From NCBI RefSeq assembly GCF_031880315.1, contig NZ_CP134771.1, forward strand, positions 6,077,001-6,141,000: 64,000 nucleotides of DNA, in the 5' to 3' direction. Position numbers and translations under genes: made by a program. The notes below the pieces were generated by a model. It was not told where the DNA came from and made no database searches. It was given only the letters and a program-made list of their open reading frames with translations. This DNA is from Pseudomonas baltica (GTDB lineage Bacteria; Pseudomonadota; Gammaproteobacteria; Pseudomonadales; Pseudomonadaceae). Positions 25,490-34,646 of the stretch are shown here, in pieces. How positions within the stretch are numbered: position 1 is the stretch's first letter; every line of letters starts with the position of its first letter.

Positions 25490-25819
25490 TCATCTCGGCA
25501 GATTATTAAGCTCGCAATATTCCTCCCAGCCCATATGCGCCATCTGCGCGACTTCGCGGTGAACTTCGCGGCGCTGTTCTTCGAAGGCCTGCGGGGTCGG
25601 GCTGGTGAATTGCAAGGTCAGTTCCCAGGCGAACAGGCCCAGGCGTTCGGCTTCTTGCTCGAAGGCCTCGTGCAGACGTTCCTCGCGATATTGCTGAAGG
25701 GTGAGGCCGGCGACCTGGGCCAGCAACGGATTGAGACGATCAAGATCGTGGGCCACTTCCGGGTGTTGGCCCAGAAACAGTTGCAGGGCGAGTTGGTGCG
25801 GAGTTTCGACCTGGGGCAT
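25490..25819 (-). CDS. DUF6388-like small protein
   Basis: 109-residue soluble, mostly helical, acidic protein (ALQLFLGQHPEVAHDLDRLN, LTLQQYREERLHEAFEQEAE, MGWEEYCELNNLPR). It looks like the small DUF6388 family common in Pseudomonas, with no known function. It stands alone between an MFS gene and a 378-bp non-coding stretch. No signal peptide, metal motif or DNA-binding motif is visible. Confidence 0.65.
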   Translation of the reverse strand: MPQVETPHQLALQLFLGQHPEVAHDLDRLNPLLAQVAGLTLQQYREERLHEAFEQEAERLGLFAWELTLQFTSPTPQAFEEQRREVHREVAQMAHMGWEEYCELNNLPR

Positions 25820-26197
25820 GGCGATTACCGATGGCGGGTGATGCCTTGACTATAGCGCACTGAAGCGCACAGGGCGTTCTGGAACGTTATGCCTTTGATA
25901 CAGATGAAAAGTAATATTAACAAAAGTTTATTTAAGGGCGTGTCAAGTTAAACCGTCTGAGTCAGGTGGGCGGCTGAATCGGTTTACTCGACAGGGCCAG
26001 TGGCATTATCGGCAATGTGCACACATTAAACTGTGGATGAACCCTGATATAGGCCTTGGTCAAAGGGGTGAAACTAACTTTAGGGGAGCAATGACAAGGG
26101 TTGGCAGGCGTCATACTGATAACCGCAGCCCTGATGCACCGTGCTTTTACAGTGCCAGGCAACGGCTTCAACCTCGGATATCTTACGGAGATAAACC
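25820..26197. other. 378-bp AT-richer intergenic region
   Basis: Divergent spacer between the DUF6388-like gene and the DUF2790 gene. It is noticeably AT-richer than its surroundings around 25890-25950. It presumably holds promoters for both; I see no gene, RNA or clear operator in it. Confidence 0.4.
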
Positions 26198-26461
26198 ATG
26201 AACCTGTCATTCAAGACACTTGCCCTCGGCCTTGCGCTGGTAGCCTCTTCTTCGGTGTTCGCCGCCACTGCCGCGCAGACCAAACCGGTGATGGACAAGG
26301 ACGCGGCATTCGTCCATCTCGATGTGGCCCGGGTGATCAGCGACAACACCACCGGCAGCCCTTGCGGCATCGACAAGGCCAAGATGCTCTATCTCAACCA
26401 TGAGGGCGTCGAGCACGAATTGGACTACCGCGTACAAGGTGAATGCCCGCAGCAGAACTGA
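26198..26461 (+). CDS. DUF2790 periplasmic protein
   Basis: 87-residue exported protein. The signal peptide is MNLSFKTLALGLALVASSSVFA. The mature part matches DUF2790: HLDVARVISDNTTGSPCGID, AKMLYLNHEGVEHELDYRVQGEC, with a conserved cysteine pair. Pseudomonas genomes carry several such small proteins of unknown function. ACGGAG lies just upstream of the ATG. Monocistronic, followed by a REPIN that overlaps the end of the next, convergent gene. Confidence 0.8.
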   Translation: MNLSFKTLALGLALVASSSVFAATAAQTKPVMDKDAAFVHLDVARVISDNTTGSPCGIDKAKMLYLNHEGVEHELDYRVQGECPQQN

Positions 26462-26475
26462 GCATGACCCCCGCC

Positions 26476-26568
26476 CTGTAGCGAGGGCGCTCGCTGCCGA
26501 TGGCAGCGCGTCACGTCCCATTGCGTCAGCTTGCAAAACGCTGTTGCCGGCAAACCTCCTCGCTACAG
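26476..26568. repeat. 93-bp REPIN (CTGTAGCGAGG family)
   Basis: CTGTAGCGAGG at the left end and CCTCGCTACAG at the right end are perfect inverted ends of a 93-bp palindromic element between the convergent DUF2790 and persulfide-dioxygenase-like genes. It covers the last codons of the latter. The copy at 36869-36961 is the same size with the same ends. Confidence 0.75.
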
Positions 26569-27426
26569 ATTGTCCAGCGGGATCTTCAGATACCGCACGC
26601 CGTTGGCTTCGGCAGGAGGCAACTCTCCCGCCCGGATATTGACCTGCACCGCGGGCATCATCAGCACTGGCATCGGCAAGCCCCGGTCACGGGTTTCGCG
26701 CATTTGCACGAACGCTTCCTCACTGATGCCGTCACGTACGTGGATGTTGTGCGCGCGCTGTTCGCCAACACTGCTGCGGCAGCGCTCGCTACGCCCGGCG
26801 GGCGGGTAGTCGTGGCACAGGTACAACGCGGTGGCCGGCGGATAGGCCAGCAGGCGAGTGATGGAGCGGTACAGCTGATGGGCATTGCCGCCCGGAAAGT
26901 CGCAGCGCGCAGTGCCGACGTCGGGCATGAACAGCGTATCGCCGACGAATAACGTGTCGCCGTCGATCATGAATGCCATGTCGGCAGGCGTATGCCCCGG
27001 CACATGCAGGGCCTGGGCTTTGAGCTCACCGATCTGAAAGCATTCATCGGCGCTGAACAAGTGATCGAACTGAGAGCCGTCAAGGTGGAATTCGGGTTCG
27101 AGATTGAACACCGTCTTGAACACCTTCTGCACCTGACAGATGTGCTCGCCGATAGCGATGCGCCCACCCAGTTGCGCGCGCAGATAGGGTGCGGCAGACA
27201 GATGGTCGGCATGCGCGTGGGTTTCCAGCAGCCATTGCACCTGCAACTGGTGCGTACGCACGAAGGCAGCGATCTCGTCGGCGCGGACCTTGCTGGTGCG
27301 CCCCGAACGTGGATCGTAGGAGAGCACCGGGTCGATGATGGCGCAGGCGCTGTGGGGGCCGGCGTGGACTACGTAACTGAAGGTCGAAGAGTCGGCGTCG
27401 AAGAATGACTCTATTTGCGCTGACAT
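26563..27426 (-). CDS. Metallo-beta-lactamase-fold persulfide dioxygenase-like hydrolase (Blh type)
   Basis: 287-residue MBL-fold enzyme. Metal ligands are seen in LLETHAHADHLSAAP (HxHxDH), HVPGHTPADMAF, FVGDTLF and LCHDYPPAG. The segment MPDVGTARCDFPGGNAHQL is diagnostic of the Blh/ETHE1-like group that oxidises glutathione persulfide to sulfite. The ATG at 27426 has AGGAG seven bases upstream. It is divergent from a BigR/SqrR-like repressor gene with an AT-rich palindrome between. In Agrobacterium and Xylella the BigR operon links the same functions, so a role in sulfide/persulfide detoxification is well supported, though activity is inferred. Confidence 0.88.
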   Translation of the reverse strand: MSAQIESFFDADSSTFSYVVHAGPHSACAIIDPVLSYDPRSGRTSKVRADEIAAFVRTHQLQVQWLLETHAHADHLSAAPYLRAQLGGRIAIGEHICQVQKVFKTVFNLEPEFHLDGSQFDHLFSADECFQIGELKAQALHVPGHTPADMAFMIDGDTLFVGDTLFMPDVGTARCDFPGGNAHQLYRSITRLLAYPPATALYLCHDYPPAGRSERCRSSVGEQRAHNIHVRDGISEEAFVQMRETRDRGLPMPVLMMPAVQVNIRAGELPPAEANGVRYLKIPLDNL

Positions 27427-27455
27427 GTTCAGCTCCTGGTGATCATTCAAGGCAA

Positions 27456-27483
27456 ACACAATATATTGTTTTATATAGTGTGT
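27456..27483. promoter_or_regulatory. AT-rich operator between persulfide genes
   Basis: ACACAATATA (27456-27465) and TATATAGTGT (27472-27481) are inverted repeats matching at 9 of 10 positions, centred between the divergent persulfide-hydrolase and ArsR-type repressor genes and 18 bp before the repressor start. AT-rich palindromes in this position are the known binding sites of BigR-type repressors. Confidence 0.6.
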
Positions 27484-27500
27484 TCAAAGATAATCCGCCG

Positions 27501-27866
27501 ATGCCCGCCAACAAGAGCATCCCCATGGACTTTTCCCTGACTGCCGAAGACGTCAGCCGCCTGCGCGAGTCGGCCTCCAAGGCCTGTGCGCTGCTCAAGG
27601 CGCTGGCCAACGAGGACCGTTTGCTGATCCTGTGCCAATTGACCCAGGGGGAGCGCAATGTCGGCGAACTCGAAGCCATGACCGGCGTGCGCCAACCGAC
27701 CTTGTCCCAGCAATTGGGGGTACTGCGCGATGAAGGCCTGGTGGCGACCCGCCGTGAAGGCAAGTACATTTTTTACGGCCTGGCCAGTCACGAGGTGATC
27801 CAGGTGATGAAAACTCTCTCCGGGCTTTATTGCGGGCGGGTGCTCGGGCTGGGTCACGCGGGATGA
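27501..27866 (+). CDS. ArsR-family persulfide-sensing repressor (BigR/SqrR-like)
   Basis: 121-residue winged-helix repressor. ALLKALANEDRLLILCQLTQ, TGVRQPTLSQQLGVLRDEGL and RREGKYIFYGL are the ArsR DNA-binding core. It lacks the arsenic-type CVC motif but has the cysteine pair of BigR/SqrR: one in LLILCQLTQGE and one in SGLYCGRVLG, which form a di- or tetrasulfide when persulfide accumulates. It is divergent from the persulfide dioxygenase-like gene and overlaps the TSUP gene by four bases (ATGA). It probably represses both directions through the palindrome upstream of its start. Confidence 0.87.
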   Translation: MPANKSIPMDFSLTAEDVSRLRESASKACALLKALANEDRLLILCQLTQGERNVGELEAMTGVRQPTLSQQLGVLRDEGLVATRREGKYIFYGLASHEVIQVMKTLSGLYCGRVLGLGHAG

Positions 27867-28654
27867 TCGAGGCGCTGGTATTTGGGGTCCTGATCGGCAT
27901 GTTGCTCGGCCTGACCGGGGCCGGCGGTGGCGTGCTGGCGGTACCGGCATTGGTGCTTGGCCTGGGCTGGCCTATCACTCAGGCGGGGCCGGTGGCATTG
28001 ATGGCGGTGGGTGGCGCGGCGGCATTGGGCGCCATCGATGGCTTGCGCAAGGGCCTGGTGCGCTACCGCGCGGCGCTGTTGATGGCGGCGCTGGGCGCGC
28101 TGATGGCGCCATGGGGGCTCTATGTCGCCCATCGTCTGTCCAGCGCCAGCCTGGCGACCTTGTTCAGCGTGGTGCTGGTGGTCGTCGCGGTGCGGATGAT
28201 CAAGGCAAATCGCAGCACCGACGAGTCCGGTGGCTGGCAACAGAAGAACTGCATGCTCGATCCTGCCACCGGGCGCCTGCACTGGACGCGCAAATGCGCG
28301 GCCACCTTGGCGATACTGGGCGCCTGTTGCGGCTTCTTGAGTGGCTTGCTGGGCGTAGGCGGGGGTTTTTTGCTGGTGCCGGCCTTTCGGCAACTGACCG
28401 ACATCCGTGTGCATGGGGTCGTCGCCACATCGTTGATGGTGGTGGCGCTGGTGTCGACAGTTGCGATTGTGGGTGCCTTGCGCACCGGGGTGAGCATCCC
28501 GGCGGCTGGCGGCGGGTTTATCGCCGCCTGCCTGGTCGGCATGCTCTGCGGCAGGCTGCTGGCGCCCTGGGTGCCTGCCCAGGCGTTGCAGCGTCTGTTC
28601 GCTGGCGTGTGTCTGATGGTGGCCACCTACCTGTTGGTGCACACCTGGGGCTGA
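27863..28654 (+). CDS. TSUP sulfite/sulfur exporter of the persulfide module
   Basis: 263-residue TauE/SafE-family inner-membrane protein with two glycine-rich repeats (GMLLGLTGAGGGVLAVPALV and CGFLSGLLGVGGGFLLVPAF). The cytosolic loop in the middle (about residues 125-150) contains a cysteine (KKN-type KNCMLDP). It starts inside the repressor stop codon (ATGA), so it is translationally coupled. With a persulfide dioxygenase next door producing sulfite, sulfite export is the natural inference. The ETHE1/rhodanese/TSUP/repressor grouping is a known theme in sulfide-oxidising bacteria. Confidence 0.87.
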   Translation: MIEALVFGVLIGMLLGLTGAGGGVLAVPALVLGLGWPITQAGPVALMAVGGAAALGAIDGLRKGLVRYRAALLMAALGALMAPWGLYVAHRLSSASLATLFSVVLVVVAVRMIKANRSTDESGGWQQKNCMLDPATGRLHWTRKCAATLAILGACCGFLSGLLGVGGGFLLVPAFRQLTDIRVHGVVATSLMVVALVSTVAIVGALRTGVSIPAAGGGFIAACLVGMLCGRLLAPWVPAQALQRLFAGVCLMVATYLLVHTWG

Positions 28655-28682
28655 GGCTCCCGCATGGGGCGTGATCTTGCGG

Positions 28683-29876
28683 CTAGCGGCGGCGCGAATT
28701 GACCAGCAGGCAGGCCAGCGCGATCAGCGGCAAGGCGCTGCCGCAGATCACGATCGCGCCCCAACCGCCGCGTTCGTAAAGACTGCTGGCCAGCGACGAG
28801 CCCACCGCGCCGCCGATAAAGATGCTGGTCATGTACAGCGCGTTGAGGCGTCCGCGGCTATTGGCGTCGAGCGCATAGATGGCGCGCTGGCCCAGCACCA
28901 TGTTCATCTGTACGGCGAAATCCAGCAACACGCCGGTGATCGCCAGGCCCACCACGCTGTAGGCGGGATGCACCAGTGCTAACCAGAACGCCAGCGGTGC
29001 CAGCACCATGGCCAGCAGTGATGCTCGGGCGGTATGGCCCGCGTCGGCCAAGCGCCCGGCCAGCGGTGCGGCCACTGCGCCGATAGCGCCGACCAGAGCG
29101 AAAATGGCGATCTGGCTCTGGCTCAGACCATGCTGGCGGGACAGCTCCAGTGGCACCGCCGTCCAGAACAGGCTGAACGCGCCGAACATCAGGCCCTGAT
29201 ACAAGGAGCGCTGGCGCAGCAGGGCGTGTCGGGTCATCAAGTGGTACAGCGACAGCAACAATTCGCCGTAGCTGGCGTGATGGTCCGGTCGGCGCTGTGG
29301 CATGGTTCGCGCCATCACTGCGATGATCACCAGCATCACCACGGCGGCCGTCATGAACACCGCACGCCAGCCGAAATGGTCGGCGATCAGGCTGGACAGC
29401 GGCCGGGCCAGCAGGATGCCCAGCAGCAGGCCGCCCATGATGCTGCCGACCACGCGCCCGCGAGTCTGTTCGGGTGCCAGGTGGGCGGCCAGCGGGATGA
29501 GCATCTGCACCGACACCGAACTGAACCCCACCAGCAACGACATCGCCAGCAGCGCCGGTGCCGACGTGGTGAAGCTGATCGCCACCAGGCTAAGCGTCGA
29601 CAGCCCCAAGGTGGCGAGCATCAAGCGGCGGTTTTCCAGGAGATCGGCCAGCGGCACAAGGAACAACAAGCCCAGGGCATAGCCGATCTGGGTCAGTGAC
29701 ACGATCAAGCTGGCGCCGTGGGCCGACAGGCCAACCTCTGGGGCGATCAGGTCGATGATCGGTTGCGCATAATAGATGTTGGCGACGATGGCCCCGCAGC
29801 AAAAGGCGAACAGGGTGATCAGGCCCTGCGTCATTTGCGGCGCAGCGCTGGGTGCCACGGCGGGCGAAGAAGACAT
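28683..29876 (-). CDS. MFS transporter, DHA1 type
   Basis: 397-residue inner-membrane transporter. Landmarks are IVANIYYAQPIIDLIAPEVG at helix 1, the loop signature PLADLLENRRLMLATLG, and ARPLSSLIADHFGWRAVF before helix 6. These are typical of drug/metabolite exporters in the DHA1 group. The ATG at 29876 is used; the frame stays open far upstream, antisense to the histidine kinase, but that stretch has no recognisable protein. Convergent with the TSUP gene. Substrate unknown. Confidence 0.85.
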   Translation of the reverse strand: MSSSPAVAPSAAPQMTQGLITLFAFCCGAIVANIYYAQPIIDLIAPEVGLSAHGASLIVSLTQIGYALGLLFLVPLADLLENRRLMLATLGLSTLSLVAISFTTSAPALLAMSLLVGFSSVSVQMLIPLAAHLAPEQTRGRVVGSIMGGLLLGILLARPLSSLIADHFGWRAVFMTAAVVMLVIIAVMARTMPQRRPDHHASYGELLLSLYHLMTRHALLRQRSLYQGLMFGAFSLFWTAVPLELSRQHGLSQSQIAIFALVGAIGAVAAPLAGRLADAGHTARASLLAMVLAPLAFWLALVHPAYSVVGLAITGVLLDFAVQMNMVLGQRAIYALDANSRGRLNALYMTSIFIGGAVGSSLASSLYERGGWGAIVICGSALPLIALACLLVNSRRR

Positions 29877-30074
29877 GAAACGGGCTCCGGAAAGGCCTGA
29901 AAAGGGCGCGAAGGCGAAAAGTCTACCGTGTCGCCGGGCGCTCTGGGTGAAAGTTGCTATCAATGGGCAAACATAGCGACACAATCGCTGAACGCTTGCG
30001 AGCCGTAAGGGTCGTACCTTTGCGGCCACGTCGAGCCGACGGTTGGCCACCGCTAATCCATGTAAGGCGAAAGC

Positions 30075-32237
30075 GTGACTACCGCGATATTGATGAACGA
30101 TGCGCTTGATCCCTCCAACCCGGCGCAGCATGAAAGCTCCAGCGCACAGACCGCCGCGTTGCAGGCGAGCGTGCTGGAGCTGCGTGAAGCCCTGGAGGCC
30201 GGCGACGTCGGCCATTGGAGCCTCGACCTGGCGTCTGAGATCCTGACGACCTCGGCGACCTGTCGGGAGCACTATGGCCGTGGCCCTGACGAAGCTTTCA
30301 GCTACGCGCAACTGGTTGCAGCCGTTCATGTCGACGATCGTGAGCGCCGGCAGGCGGCGCTGCAAGCGAGTGTCGTCGGTGGCAGCGATTACAGGATCGA
30401 CTACCGGCTGTTCACCCCGGCGGGCGAGCTGCGCTGGATCAACGTGCGCGGCCGTACCCTGCGTGATGCACAGGGCCAGGCGCTGCGCATCACCGGTATT
30501 TCTCAGGACATCACCGAGCGCATGGCCGAAGAGGGCCGGCGCCAGGCGTTGGCGCAGCTCAGCGATCGTATCCGCGACCTGGCCGATCCGGCAGAGCTGG
30601 CGTATGCCGCCGCCGAGATCCTCGGCCGCCACCTCGAAGTCAGTCGGGCTGGCTATGGCCTGGTCGATACCTTCAACGAAACCATCACCATCGAACGCGA
30701 CTGGAATGCCCCGGGTATCAAGACGCTGGCCGGGGTTTTGCACTTTCGCGACTACGGCTCTTACATCGAACCACTCAAGCGTGGCGAGACCATCGTGATA
30801 GCCGATGCCGAGAAAGACCCAATGACGGCCGCCACCGCGGCCGCACTCAAGGCCATCAGCGCCCAGGCTTTCGTCAACATGCCGGTCAATGAAGAGGGCG
30901 GCATGGTGGCGCTGCTTTACCTCAACCATGCCGAACAACGGGTCTGGCACCCGGCGGATCTCGCGCTGGTGCGCGAAGTGGCTCACCGAACCCGCATGGC
31001 GGTCGAGCGGCGCCGCGCCGAACATCGCCTGCGGGCCCTGACGGCCTCCCTGGAACAGCAGGTCGAGAGCCGCACTCGCGCCTTGCTCGATACTGAAGAA
31101 GCGCTGCGCCAGGCGCAGAAAATGGAAGCCGTGGGGCAGCTGACCGGTGGTGTGGCCCACGATTTCAATAATCTGCTGACCGTGATTCGCTCCTCCACCG
31201 ATCTGCTCGGGCGGCCTAATCTGGCGCCCGAGCGGCGCCAGCGTTACGTTGAGGCGATCTCCGAGACGGTCAACCGCGCCACGCGTCTCACTGGCCAGTT
31301 GCTTGCCTTTGCGCGACGCCAGACCCTCAAGCCAGAAGCCTTTGATGTCGGCGCCAGCGTCAGTGCCGTCATCGGCATGCTCAATACCCTGGTCGGCTCG
31401 CGAGTGAACATCGACCTGCAGTTGCCGGACGAGGGGTGCTTCATCCATGCCGACCCGAGCCAGTTCGATACCGCACTGATCAATATGGCGGTCAATGCCC
31501 GTGACGCCATGGCCGGGCAGGGCAGGGTGACGATCACGGTCGCCAAAGTCGATGCGATCCCCGGGCAGCATGCGGCCAAGGGTCAATTCGTCGCGGTGGC
31601 GATCAGCGATACGGGGGCGGGTATCGATCCTGCAGATCTGGCGCGGATCTTCGAGCCTTTCTTTACCACCAAGGCTTTTGGCGACGGCACCGGGTTGGGG
31701 TTGTCTCAAGTGTTCGGCTTCGCCCGGCAGTCGGGCGGCGACGTGCAAGTGCACAGCGCCCCAGGCCAGGGCGCGACTTTCACCTTGTACTTGCCCAGCG
31801 TGCAGGCCCGCACGGCCACCGAGGCTGTGATCGGCGAGCTGGCGCAGGTGAGTGGCGGGGGCGTTTGCGTGCTGGTGGTCGAGGACAACGAAGAGGTCGG
31901 CGCCTTTGCCGCCGAGTCGCTGCTGGAGCTGGGGTATGCGCCGGTGTGGGTGAAGTCCGCCGAGCGCGCCTTGGTCGAGCTGACATCGGTGCCGGGGCGT
32001 TTTGACGTCGTGTTTTCCGATGTGGTCATGCCGGGCATCAACGGTATCGAGCTGGCGACGCGTATCGGTGAGCTGTTTCCGCAACTACCGGTGATCCTCA
32101 CCAGTGGCTACAGTCATGTCCTTGAGGAAAGCGGCCTGGCGGGGTTCGAGCTGTTGCACAAGCCTTACTCGGTGGATCAGCTTTCTCGCGTGCTGGGGCA
32201 GGCTACCAAGGGGCAGCGTCACTCATCGCTCCTCTAA
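30075..32237 (+). CDS. Hybrid sensor histidine kinase, PAS-GAF-HisKA-HATPase-receiver
   Basis: 720-residue cytosolic hybrid kinase without membrane segments. PAS spans about residues 35-155, GAF 160-320, HisKA with phospho-acceptor His362 ([16 protein letters not shown]), and the ATPase domain has [30 protein letters not shown] and [16 protein letters not shown]-terminal receiver has Asp649 ([18 protein letters not shown]). The GAF shape resembles ligand or bilin-type sensors, but no chromophore cysteine is evident. It begins with GTG 30075 after AAGGCG; ATG 30093 is an alternative. No partner regulator adjoins it, so it is an orphan whose output is unknown. Confidence 0.9.
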   Translation: MTTAILMNDALDPSNPAQHESSSAQTAALQASVLELREALEAGDVGHWSLDLASEILTTSATCREHYGRGPDEAFSYAQLVAAVHVDDRERRQAALQASVVGGSDYRIDYRLFTPAGELRWINVRGRTLRDAQGQALRITGISQDITERMAEEGRRQALAQLSDRIRDLADPAELAYAAAEILGRHLEVSRAGYGLVDTFNETITIERDWNAPGIKTLAGVLHFRDYGSYIEPLKRGETIVIADAEKDPMTAATAAALKAISAQAFVNMPVNEEGGMVALLYLNHAEQRVWHPADLALVREVAHRTRMAVERRRAEHRLRALTASLEQQVESRTRALLDTEEALRQAQKMEAVGQLTGGVAHDFNNLLTVIRSSTDLLGRPNLAPERRQRYVEAISETVNRATRLTGQLLAFARRQTLKPEAFDVGASVSAVIGMLNTLVGSRVNIDLQLPDEGCFIHADPSQFDTALINMAVNARDAMAGQGRVTITVAKVDAIPGQHAAKGQFVAVAISDTGAGIDPADLARIFEPFFTTKAFGDGTGLGLSQVFGFARQSGGDVQVHSAPGQGATFTLYLPSVQARTATEAVIGELAQVSGGGVCVLVVEDNEEVGAFAAESLLELGYAPVWVKSAERALVELTSVPGRFDVVFSDVVMPGINGIELATRIGELFPQLPVILTSGYSHVLEESGLAGFELLHKPYSVDQLSRVLGQATKGQRHSSLL

Positions 32238-32239
32238 AA

Positions 32240-32325
32240 GCGGCGGTTTGCCCCCGATAGGGGCTGCCAATCACTGCAGCAGTGTCTGATCCACCGTGAT
32301 GGGGGCAAGCCCCCTCGCTACAGCG
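32240..32325. repeat. REP-like palindromic element
   Basis: GGGGGCAAGCCCCCTCGCTA near 32301-32320 is a Pseudomonas REP core, and an imperfect inverted partner (TTTGCCCCCGATAGGGGC) lies at about 32248. The element fills the space between the convergent kinase and DUF202 genes. Confidence 0.55.
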
Positions 32326-32329
32326 GCGG

Positions 32330-32650
32330 TCAAAATCTCAAGACCACATAGAGTCCCAGCGCGCCGAGCGCGCTGCAGGCGAACCCCAAGGCGGCGATTT
32401 CCGGCAGCGCCACCGGCGTACGGTTCTCGCTGATCGCGCGGGCGCTGACCCGGTAGCGCCGCCATTGCCCCAGCCAGATCGTCACCACGCTGAGCATCGC
32501 CACGCCGATGAGGCCGAAGGCAAACGCGCCGTGGTGTGGGATCCAGCGCAAGAACAACGTGCTGACCGCCAGCAATGACAGCAGCGTGCGCCGCCACGCC
32601 AACAGGGTGCGTTCCGGTTGCAGGCCGACGTCATGGTGCAGGCTGGTCAT
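32330..32650 (-). CDS. DUF202 small membrane protein (YidG-like)
   Basis: 106-residue inner-membrane protein with three hydrophobic segments and the DUF202 opening GLQPERTLLAWRRTLLSLLA. Function unknown. It follows a second DUF202 gene by six bases on the same strand, the same pairing as E. coli yidG/yidH, suggesting a heteromeric membrane complex. Confidence 0.85.
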   Translation of the reverse strand: MTSLHHDVGLQPERTLLAWRRTLLSLLAVSTLFLRWIPHHGAFAFGLIGVAMLSVVTIWLGQWRRYRVSARAISENRTPVALPEIAALGFACSALGALGLYVVLRF

Positions 32651-32656
32651 CGCGGT

Positions 32657-33088
32657 TCACACCTGGCGCAACGCAACGAAAGCGATCAGTACCGCCGTCA
32701 CCAGTGCGCCGCCAATGGACAGCAACGGCACCAGCAGCGGCAAGGGCAACGGATTGCGCTGGCGCATCGCCCGTTCGACATTCAGCCAGCGCAGGCAAGC
32801 ACTGACACTGATAAGCATGCCCAGCACCAGCAGGGTGATGGCCAGCGTCTTGCGCAATTCAGGCATGAACACATCGGCGGTGAAGGCCTCGACGGCAATG
32901 CCACCCGCCATCAGCGCCAGCGCGGTACGAATCCACGCCAGGAAGGTGCGTTCGTTGGCCAAGGTAAAGCGTGGATCGGGTTCGCTGCCGCCGCCGAGCA
33001 GATCCAGGGTGCGTCTGCTGCGCGGCGTTGGCGCTGCGGTATGAGGGTGCGGCTTGGCTGCCGGGGGCGGTGATGAGTGGGAATCCAT
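32657..33088 (-). CDS. DUF202 membrane protein (YidH-like)
   Basis: 143-residue protein with a Pro-rich cytosolic N-terminus of about 30 residues, then the DUF202 motif FTLANERTFLAWIRTALALM and two further membrane segments. It is the upstream member of a two-gene operon with the shorter DUF202 gene (6-bp gap). Its family is widespread in proteobacteria and has no assigned function. Confidence 0.85.
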   Translation of the reverse strand: MDSHSSPPPAAKPHPHTAAPTPRSRRTLDLLGGGSEPDPRFTLANERTFLAWIRTALALMAGGIAVEAFTADVFMPELRKTLAITLLVLGMLISVSACLRWLNVERAMRQRNPLPLPLLVPLLSIGGALVTAVLIAFVALRQV

Positions 33089-33285
33089 GGCGCGGTAGGG
33101 CTCGCAGGTCGGGGCCGCGCTGGTGCGTCAGCGTAGGCTCGGGGCATCTTAGCAGAGCCCGGCGCCGGCCACGAATCTGCCTGCGACCTGATGAAACACA
33201 CAGGCGACGCCGATTGTGGGGTGGCAAACAATCCATTAACAGATAACATGGCGCTCCTCTGACTGATGACGGAACAGCATGTGTC

Positions 33286-34185
33286 ATGGCTTTTGACGAA
33301 CGTTCAATGAATGGAATGGGTGTATTTGTCGCCATTGTCGAGCAAGGCAGCTTTGCAGCGGCAGGTGACATTCTGGATATGTCACAGCCCGGCGTCAGCC
33401 GCGCCATCGCCCGGCTGGAGGCACGCCTGGGGGTCCGCTTGTTCGACCGCACCACCCGCACGGTGAGCCTCACCGAGGACGGTCGGCGCTTTCATTCATT
33501 GGTGATGCCGTTGCTCGCCGGGCTCGAAGAAGCCGCCGACAGTACTACCCGCGGCGCGGCGGCGGTGCGTGGACGTTTGCGGGTCAACATCGACCCTAGT
33601 CTGGCGCGGTTGCTGTCTGGCGCTCTGATCGGGGAATTCCTGCGCGCCTACCCTGAGGTCCAGCTCGAGCTGGTGACCCGCGAGCGCCTCGGGGACCTGG
33701 TCGGCGAAGGGTTCGACTTGGGGCTGCGTTTTGGCGAGCCGCCCGTCAGCCACTTGCAGGCCAGTCAGTTAATGGACACTCGGCTGCTGACCGTCGCCAC
33801 ACCCGGCTATCTGGCCGCTCATGGCCGGCCGCGCACCCCGCAGGAGCTGGCCGACCATCGCTGCATTCAGTATCGCGATGCCGAGCTTGGGCGTTTGCAT
33901 GACTGGGCGTTCCATCGTGGCCGCCAGCGCTTGGACGTGACTACCGAAGGCGTATTGACGGTCAACGACGTCAACACCTTGCACAGTTGTTGCCTGGCGG
34001 GTGAGGGGATCGCCCAGTTGATGGCACTGGGCAACGAAGCGCTGCTGGCGCAGGGCTGCCTGGTCGAGCTGTTCCCCGACTGGCCTGACGAGCGGCTGAG
34101 CCTGTATTCACTGCTGCCGCCACGCATGCAACCCCCCGCCAAAAGTCGCGCGTTCGTGGACTTCGTCAGCCGCCGGATAGGCTGA
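33286..34185 (+). CDS. LysR-family regulator (CrgA/YafC group)
   Basis: 299-residue LysR regulator. The helix-turn-helix is FVAIVEQGSFAAAGDILDMS, QPGVSRAIARLEARLGVRLF; the rest is a periplasmic-binding-protein-like effector domain (LARLLSGALIGEFLRAYPEV, GFDLGLRFGEP). This subgroup often controls a neighbouring oxidoreductase or efflux gene, but it is divergent from the DUF202 pair (about 200 bp) and convergent with aroQ. The ATG at 33286 is used; an internal Met at 33307 is also possible. Confidence 0.88.
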   Translation: MAFDERSMNGMGVFVAIVEQGSFAAAGDILDMSQPGVSRAIARLEARLGVRLFDRTTRTVSLTEDGRRFHSLVMPLLAGLEEAADSTTRGAAAVRGRLRVNIDPSLARLLSGALIGEFLRAYPEVQLELVTRERLGDLVGEGFDLGLRFGEPPVSHLQASQLMDTRLLTVATPGYLAAHGRPRTPQELADHRCIQYRDAELGRLHDWAFHRGRQRLDVTTEGVLTVNDVNTLHSCCLAGEGIAQLMALGNEALLAQGCLVELFPDWPDERLSLYSLLPPRMQPPAKSRAFVDFVSRRIG

Positions 34186-34205
34186 GCACGACCGCACGCG
34201 GATGC

Positions 34206-34646
34206 TTACTTGCGCTGGTTGGCCGAAACGGCGGCGCGCAGGGCCAACAGGTAGCTGTCGACACCAAGGCCACAGATCTGCCCCGTGACGATTTCGCCGA
34301 ATACCGAGTGATGGCGGAATTCTTCACGGGCATGAATGTTGGACATGTGCACTTCGATCACCGGCACTTCCAGAATCGCCAGCGCATCGCGGATGCCGTA
34401 GCTGTAGTGAGTCCAGGCGCCAGCGTTGATCAGCACGGCATCGACCTTGTCGAGGTAGCCCTGGTGAATGCGCTCGCACATCTCGCCTTCATGGTTGGTC
34501 TGAAAGGTCTCGACCGTGGTGTCCAGCTCCTTGCCCAGGGCGCGCAGCTGGTCGTCGATCTCGGCCAGGGTGATGGTGCCGTACTGCTTTGGATCGCGCT
34601 TGCCGAACATGTTGTGATTGATGCCGTGGAGCATGAGCACTTTCAT
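34206..34646 (-). CDS. Type II 3-dehydroquinate dehydratase paralogue (AroQ-like)
   Basis: 146-residue type II dehydroquinase, which removes water from 3-dehydroquinate. The active-site loop is divergent (HGINHNMFGKRDPKQYG instead of GPNLNLLGxRxPxxYG) but keeps the key Arg and Tyr. INAGAWTHYS and VIEVHMSNIHAREEFRHHS preserve the substrate-binding Asn and His residues. The divergent loop suggests a catabolic or paralogous enzyme rather than the primary shikimate one. Single gene, convergent with a LysR gene; no quinate/shikimate catabolic genes are adjacent. Confidence 0.85.
   Translation of the reverse strand: MKVLMLHGINHNMFGKRDPKQYGTITLAEIDDQLRALGKELDTTVETFQTNHEGEMCERIHQGYLDKVDAVLINAGAWTHYSYGIRDALAILEVPVIEVHMSNIHAREEFRHHSVFGEIVTGQICGLGVDSYLLALRAAVSANQRK

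Noticed and set aside
29877..32084. Minus-strand frame open for more than 700 codons beyond the MFS gene start, antisense to the hybrid kinase
   Set aside because: It has no recognisable domain, no ribosome-binding site, and low-complexity composition typical of antisense frames in GC-rich genes; the kinase on the other strand is clear.
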